Assembly: GCF_000002425.4 (NCBI RefSeq)
Contig: NC_037260.1
Location: 12,891,516 to 12,955,515 of the forward strand
Reading direction: 5' to 3'
DNA length: 64,000 bases
DNA from: Physcomitrium patens
Taxonomy: Eukaryota > Streptophyta > Bryopsida > Funariales > Funariaceae
The notes below the pieces were generated by a model. It saw only the letters and a program-made list of their open reading frames with translations. It did not search any database and was not told the DNA's origin. The position numbers and the translations under genes were made by a program. Shown here in pieces: positions 58,701 to 64,000 of this stretch (position 1 is the first letter of the stretch; every line of letters begins with the position of its first letter).

Positions 58701-59575
58701 CTACAGAGGGGATTTGTAGGTTTTTGCTTGAAGATGTCATTTGCCGTTACAGGTGCGTAGGAAAAATCACTGCAGATCGTGGAGAATTAAATGCACAAGA
58801 AGCTCGTAAGTTCTTTGAAAGATGTGGAGTTAAACTATCACTGACTACTGCTTATAATCCGGAAGGGAATGCGAAAAGCGAACGCGGTCACCCGCCGATT
58901 GTGAAAGCATTCGTTAAAGCTTGTAATGGGAAGGTTAAAGAGTGGCCACGGCTTTTGTCATTTGCATTATGGGCTGATCGAACAACACATAGTTCGGTGA
59001 CAGGATATATGCCAGTAGAACTTATGACAGGTCAAAAACCAATTATGCCGATTGAAGAAAAAGTACTTACTTGGAGTATGCTACCATGGGAAGATGGATT
59101 GACAAGAGAAGAACTTCTGGCTATTAGGATTCGACAATTGGAGCAAAGAACGGAAGATGTGCAAATAGCATTGGAAAGGTTAAAAAGAGCAAGGTTACAA
59201 AACAAGGCGCGATTCGATAAGCAACATCGATTGAGACCAAAAGCAATCGAGGAAGGTGACTGGGTACTTGTTTATGACAATAGTCTGGATAATCAACATA
59301 GTACTTTGCGGAAATTTTCAAAACGTTGGTTTGGACCATATGTTGAAACAACTGTTCATGATAATGCGACTTACTCATTACGGGAGTAAGATGGTACAAA
59401 ATTGAAAATACCAATTGCAGGGAAGCGAGTAAAAATATTTAAACGAAGACACGCGGAGATGAATATGGAAGACCTTAATGAAGGTACAGAGATTCCGCAG
59501 CAAGAAGATGAAAGTGATATGGATAATGAAGGTGACGACGACGAACTAGACAAAGACATAGGGGATATATTCTGA
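55702..59575 (+). pseudogene. Family-C pol (protease, RT, RNase H, integrase)
   Basis: Protease end: GDVATEQHFFVQDTTSYPLILGQPYITAT (55840-55915). A one-base loss near 55916 shifts to the frame METKVLDDGSAYARVRSEDG, and another near 56097 (stop after GEVPL) shifts into the main 1070-codon frame. RT: about 56700-57270, KKNGSLRFIQDMQLVN, LPQGSTNS and catalytic FLDD (PFLDDVPRKG, near 57220). RNase H: about 57700-58070, TVDASP to NLVADMLSRARYE. Integrase: zinc domain about 58400-58540 (HDSLWAGHRG, CEICQ); DDE core WVVDLVIMP, TADRGELN, NPEGNAKSERGH. No chromodomain motif; the acidic tail follows a stop at 59387 where the outer copy has Leu. The sequence is far from families A and B. Confidence 0.88.
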
Positions 59576-59637
59576 ATCAAACAGCAATTGGATAAATTGG
59601 TGCATACCGGAGGATGCACAGGTTCAGAGGGGGTGGA

Positions 59638-60997
59638 TGTCGTATTGTGACACGAGTATACAGTGAAAATAAAAAGAAAGGGGAATTTTATTAATATTCA
59701 GTTACCTCGAATATTGGGAACATCGACCAACTCCAGTACAAATACTGAGTGGTCAGGTTCAGTGACTCCGTTACAGTCAGCCGGGGCATACTGAAATGCC
59801 CCATTCGATTCCAATAACGGGAGTCAGCAGGAAGAGAAGGACCAATTCACACGACGGGTTCGAGGAGCCAATTGGATCCAATTTTGATAATCCAATCCGG
59901 GTCCTCTTACCCAATATGAGACCTGTATTGGTGGGGCAACCCAATGCAGTCTAGTTACAGGAAATCCAGGTCTTACTACGGGTCTTAGCCAATCTGACGC
60001 GAAGACCAATTTGACCCAATTAGGGGAACATCCAGGTTACTACGGGCATCTTTACCAATATAGGACCTGAATTGGTCGGGCGACTCAATGTGGTCCCGAT
60101 TACGGGGTTCGATTCTGTTTCAGGCTGTCTTGTTCTCTGTGCCGTCTCAGGGAACGTTGTTTTCGGTAAATGGATTTCTTAAAGGTAAAAATGGAGGAGA
60201 AAGCTTGGCGGCGAGAGCCAATTTCGTATCCAAGTTGAGGTGAGAGCCAATTTCGGATCCAAGCTTGAGGTGGGAGCCAATTCCGGATCTAAGATGGAAG
60301 ATTGAAGAAATTCAAAGGATAAGGTTAGGGGGGATATAGTTTTGAGGTGGGTTTTTTTTGAGGGAAATCGAGGGGGGAGCTAGTTTTCAAGCTTCTGCAA
60401 GGTTACTAGTTCGGTTTTCATTGGAGGTTTTTTTTGAAGATCAAGGGAATTAGAGAGAGGAGCTTCATGCTTCGGGTCGGGGAAAGAAAGACATAGAATT
60501 TGGATTTTTCTTCTTCGTAGAGTTTAGGGAAGACTGAGGCAATCGCTGCTGAAGTCAGTGTTGTAATGGTGAATCGGGATTTTTAAATGAAGTGGGTTTG
60601 AATACTCTTGACTGTTTTGTGAAATCGAGTTACGTCTGTGATTGAAGGATTAAAAGGGTGTCTATAGGATTGAGTATGCGGAGTGAATGAAATTTATTGG
60701 GTTAATCTAACAAGACAATCAGTGGATACAAGATCCTAAGTACAAAGCAGTATTGAAGGTTAACAGTTTGGGTTTTACGGGGTTCTCTGTAACGTCTAGA
60801 GACCTATCGACTGGGACAAAAAGGACTTCGACAAGCAGTCGAAGAGCACCCGTATAGATTTAAGGTACATTGTTGCAGTCGTTTATATTCTAGCAGTCAA
60901 AAACTGATAGACTGCTTGACTATCGACGAATCTCCATACTACCTTCTACAGCCAGACGCCCGGCACGTTCTCGAGCAGGAAAGCACGTAATACGACA
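59638..60997 (+). mobile_element. Inner family-C 3' LTR
   Basis: 1360 bp, preceded by the purine-rich tract CAGAGGGGGTGGA. Same internal repeats as the 5' LTR. Followed by ACGG and the resumed integrase of the outer element. Confidence 0.93.
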
Positions 60998-62203
60998 ACG
61001 GTAAATGACATCTTCGAGCAAAAACCTACAAATCCCCTCTGTAGATTTTGTCCTCAATGCTCTTCCTTCTACTTGATTTGATAAATCTTCACGAACTAAA
61101 ACCAAATATCTCATCTGCCATAATCCAACCGGCATAATAATCAAATCAACAACTCATTTAAAATGAATAGCCAGAGGGTACGTAAGATGAAGACCATCTC
61201 GATGTCGGATATTAGAATATGATTGACAAATTTCACATGACTCTACAAATGAGAGCACATCTCGATACATATTTTTCCACCAATATCGTTCCTTGAGTTT
61301 AGCAAAAGTAGCCCAGATTCTTCTATGCCCTGCCCATAAACTATCATGGAACTCCTTTAATAATTTTAGTTTTTCTTCCTTTTTGCCTATCACTCGTTGT
61401 GGCATTCCAATTACTTTCTTCCGTCTCTTCCATAAGAATCCAACTCGAAGTAAAAATCCATATGCTTTTTTTCTTATTTGTTTGAATTTTTCTATAGACC
61501 AATTCTCCTGCTTAGTCAAAGTATTCAAGTAATGACCAATATCCAATAATTCTCCTTCATAAGATTCTTCAAGAAATAGCTTGTCTTCTCTGTTGAGATT
61601 TGATATTGAATAGAATTTCAATCCGACGTCATCAATGTCTTCAACCATTTCGTCCTCCCTCTCGTATCTGGCTCGAGATAGCATGTCTGCTACTAAATTA
61701 TCCTTCCTAGTATTATGCTTAAATTCTGGATTTAGTGATTTATTATAAGCAATCCATCTCAACATTGCAATATCTGGCATTGAACATTTAATAATCATTC
61801 CAAGCAATGGCAAGCAATCTATTTTAATTACTACTACTGCCCTAATCAAATAGTCCTTTTCAGCTTTCATAGCCGAAACGACTTCCCAAAGTTCTCTTTT
61901 GACTTGCGAATATGCACGTTGACGAATATTTAAAACTTTAGCTCCAAACCGAACTGCAAATCTATTCCCACTGGAATCATCTTGATCCATAGCCCATCCA
62001 ATGGCAATTGGACTAGCGTCCACAGTAAGAATCACTGATCTATTGCACTTATAATCAACCTTCCTCAATATTGGAGGTGACATCAATAATTTCTTCAATC
62101 TTTGAATTACTTGAATATGCCTTTCTTTCCATTTAAATCGGTAACCCTTGCGTAACAGTTCATATAATGGATCCGCTATGTGAGCAAAATGAGGAATTTA
62201 GAT
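60998..62203 (-). pseudogene. Outer family-C pol, RT end to integrase core
   Basis: Minus-strand frame 62098-61154 (314 codons) covers the RT thumb, RNase H (TVDASPIAIGWAMDQDD, NLVADMLSRARYE) and the integrase zinc domain (HDSLWAGHRRIW, CEICQSYSNIRH). A stop lies at 61154 after AIHFK, where the inner copy has Trp, then the core start 61144-61000 (MIIMPVGLWQMRYLVL..). RT is cut at about 62203 by a family-A LTR fragment. Confidence 0.88.
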
Positions 62204-62648
62204 ATAGACACTGCTTTGACTTCATAGGTATCTTTAATTGACTTTTTGGATTAGAAACGTGGTCAACAAGTTGGCCATGTGCCACACATGTTGTTAGCTT
62301 GAAGATCAAGCTAACTATGTGGCCCACACGTAAAAAAAACTTGCCTTGTAAGTCAAGGCATGTGTCCTACAAAGTCAACACATATTAGAGGTCCTATAGA
62401 ACGTCGCCACGTAGCCCCTAGTTAGATAGTATATATAGAGACAAGAGTGAAGGCTTCTTCACTCTTGTCAACTCCTTTCTTGCTTCTAGTCTAGTTTCAA
62501 GGGTCTTTAGTTTTCTTGTCTTTTGGCAATAGCCATTCTAGTTTCTCTTTTTAATATACATACTTATTATTCATATTTTGTTACTTTTCTTTGAGTGAAG
62601 GCTTACTTGTCTGAACTATTTTTTCATCGAGTTCTTATCCTTGACAGA

Positions 62649-62660
62649 TTGACAAGAGTG
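62649..62660 (+). promoter_or_regulatory. Family-A self-complementary primer-binding site, perfect copy
   Basis: TTGACAAGAGTG, 2 nt after the LTR end TGACA. It is the exact reverse complement of CACTCTTGTCAA at 62460-62471. Confidence 0.7.
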
Positions 62661-62665
62661 CACTT

Positions 62666-62775
62666 ACAATATCAAAGCTTTCTTTTTCTTGAGTGAGAGT
62701 GGATTACCCCTTTCTTTTGACAAGGCATAAGCGTATTAGAAGTTTGTGGATTATCCACTTCTAAACTGATATTGT
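62666..62775 (+). repeat. Family-A leader hairpin unit
   Basis: Ends ACAATATCAA and CTGATATTGT (one mismatch from the A1 pair). Contains the same two GGATTA-core hairpins, the second with ATTATCC in place of ATTACCC. Confidence 0.7.
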
Positions 62776-62857
62776 TCTTAGTATCTTCTTTGTTATCAAG
62801 TCTTTCTTTTCTTTTGTCTTGAGCAGTATCAAACAAATTTTTCTTCTTAGTGTCATT

Positions 62858-63862
62858 ATGGCAAAGCTTGTTGAAATGAAGAGTGCAATGGCATAAATGC
62901 AAAAGCAAATGAGGGAGTTAATGCTTACGATGCATCAACTCAATTCACCAACACAGGAAAGAACAAGAATGGCAGAAAGTGGGGATATAGAGATGATCGG
63001 AGCTGCTTCAACATCTACAACAAATCACGTTCTTTTTCAAATTGTACAACACCTTATAAGCACTAGAGAACCAAGAATTGCCTTACCCGAGAAATTTGAT
63101 GGTACGAGATCAAAGTTTCGAGGGTTTATCAATCAAGTACAATTGGCAATTGAACTTCAACCGCAAAGCTATCCAACTCCAGGATCACAAGTCAGATTTA
63201 TTAGCACTCTACTTTCTGGTTCTGCATTATCATGGTTTTCGTCTTTTCTTGAACAACAAAATCTAATATTGGACAATTTGGAAGCTTTTTTGGTAGAGTT
63301 TCGATCTATATATGGTAAACACGATGCAACTCGTGTTGCAACAAATAAGATCCGAATTCTGTGACAAAGAAATCGTTCAATAACAGTGTATGCTTCACAA
63401 TTTCGACAACTTGCAATTGACATCAAGTGGGATGATGTTGCACTCATCAGTCAATTTCTTTATGGATTGCAATACGAAGTAAAGAAATTAATGCTCAACT
63501 TACCTGATCCTCAAACTTTGAGTCAAGCAATCGATTTTGCGGTAAAATGTGATAATCGACTTTTTGAATTTCGATCCGAGAATCATTCACGGGAACCTCA
63601 ATGTTATTACTCAATGGCAACATCAACATCTTTGCCAAATATACATTCGGAAGTAGAAGACATGTAAATTGACATGGTATGTTTTAATCCCCTAACTGAG
63701 CAAGAAAAGATTCGTCGTCGTCAAGAAGAATTATGTTTATATTGCGGAGAACCTAAGCACACTGCTCAACATTGTCCAAAGAAATGACGCAACTATAAAA
63801 TGAGGGGTACGACAGTCAAAGAAGACAACATGTCGGAAAACGGATTCGTCCAGCTACAATAG
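62858..63862 (+). pseudogene. Family-A gag at right edge
   Basis: ATG at 62858 (MAKLVEMKSAMA*), same frame throughout, ending at the stop near 63860. In-frame stops at 62894, 63362, 63665 and 63784. At the two positions where A1 gag has TGA (8138, 8240) this copy keeps CGA, so the two copies decayed independently. Capsid core and CCHC knuckle (CLYCGEPKHTAQHC) are present. Confidence 0.85.
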
Positions 63863-64000
63863 GGACCGTGCAGCTGGAACCTTGTACAATTCCTAATGAA
63901 GGTCCTATCCTCTCCTCAGAACCCTCTCCTTGTTTTATAATAGACTTATATTTAGGACCTAAGAATTACAAAGCCTCTGCCTTATTAGATTCGGGAGCCT
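63863..64000 (+). pseudogene. Family-A pol start (protease), cut by window edge
   Basis: The -1 frame relative to gag reads [11 protein letters not shown] and then [22 protein letters not shown] at the last bases, the protease active site. The rest lies outside the window. Confidence 0.85.

Larger units (their letters stand above)
52299..60997 (+). mobile_element. Inner family-C Ty3/gypsy element, near complete
   Basis: Two 1360-bp LTRs (52299-53658 and 59638-60997), flanked by ACGG on both sides (52295-52298 and 60998-61001), a 4-5 bp target duplication inside the integrase gene of the outer copy. Internal order: tRNA-type primer site, gag, assembly gap, protease, RT, RNase H, integrase, purine tract. 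LTRs differ at roughly 25-30 positions by eye, about 2%. Pol has two one-base frameshifts and a late stop, so it is probably not autonomous. Confidence 0.93.
50037..62203 (-). mobile_element. Outer family-C Ty3 element, split by an inner copy
   Basis: Minus orientation: 3' LTR 51405-50037 (1369 bp), pol C-terminus 52298-51468, then (across the inserted element 52299-60997) integrase start, RNase H and RT remainder 60998 to about 62203. The 5' part (most of RT, protease, gag, 5' LTR) is missing where a family-A LTR fragment begins. Continuity across the insertion is shown by integrase coding resuming at the same point as in the inner copy (compare 58740-58770). Confidence 0.85.
62204..64000 (+). 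mobile_element. Family-A Ty3 element, 5' end, cut by window edge
   Basis: LTR fragment (about 62204-62646, first ~130 bp missing), primer site, one leader unit (62666-62775), gag and the start of protease. Very similar to A1. TATATATA begins at 62430, and CACTCTTGTCAA at 62460-62471 is perfectly complementary to 62649-62660. Confidence 0.88.

Overview
The window is nuclear DNA of a land plant. The best evidence is a complete ten-exon brassinosteroid-signalling-kinase (BSK) gene, plus introns with plant-type GT-AG borders, very AT-rich intergenic DNA with many (TA)n microsatellites, and layers of nested Ty3/gypsy and Ty1/copia LTR retrotransposons. The chromodomain-type Ty3 elements, the low gene density and an unfamiliar basic-protein gene pair fit an early-diverging land plant (moss, liverwort or lycophyte), but I cannot fix the taxon from sequence alone.

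Layout. 1-26 kb is a retrotransposon nest. A truncated minus-strand family-B Ty3 element (585-2723) abuts a putative foreign LTR at the left edge. An internally deleted minus-strand family-A element follows (3089-5792). Next comes a decayed copia-like element split by two complete insertions: family-A element A1 (6921-12818) and family-B element B1 (13042-19551, perfect CCTTT target duplication). A badly decayed family-A element occupies about 20.6-25.95 kb. The host-gene island (26.7-38.3 kb) holds two divergent paralogous genes for small basic proteins starting MARTK (the minus-strand one broken) and the BSK gene (minus, 32844-35746). 38.3-43.2 kb is AT-rich with no gene. 43.25-44.7 kb is less AT-rich but unidentified. 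From 45 kb retrotransposons return: two minus-strand family-A fragments, then a family-C Ty3 element interrupted by a complete younger family-C element (52299-60997, 503-N assembly gap), then a plus-strand family-A element running off the right edge.

The most interesting system is the shared architecture of families A and B. (1) The 11-12 bases starting 2 nt after the 5' LTR are complementary to the predicted 5' end of the element RNA, about 31-32 bp below a TATATATA box, in two families with different sequences. This is the arrangement of Tf1-type self-primed reverse transcription rather than tRNA priming. (2) The leader carries one to three units of about 103-111 nt whose ends pair. The closing stem and an inner stem both covary between copies, while the loop core GCGGATTACC is kept twice per unit. 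(3) A third ORF lies between the chromodomain and the 3' LTR, with a conserved HYRWL-G-NHL-REQ core and no function I recognise. (4) Family-B LTRs are packed with heat-shock-element-like GAA/TTC arrays. Family C differs, with a conventional tRNA-type primer site, 1360-bp LTRs and a divergent pol.

All retroelement copies here carry stops, frameshifts or truncations, so none looks autonomous. Coordinates were read by eye; boundaries of decayed elements are approximate.
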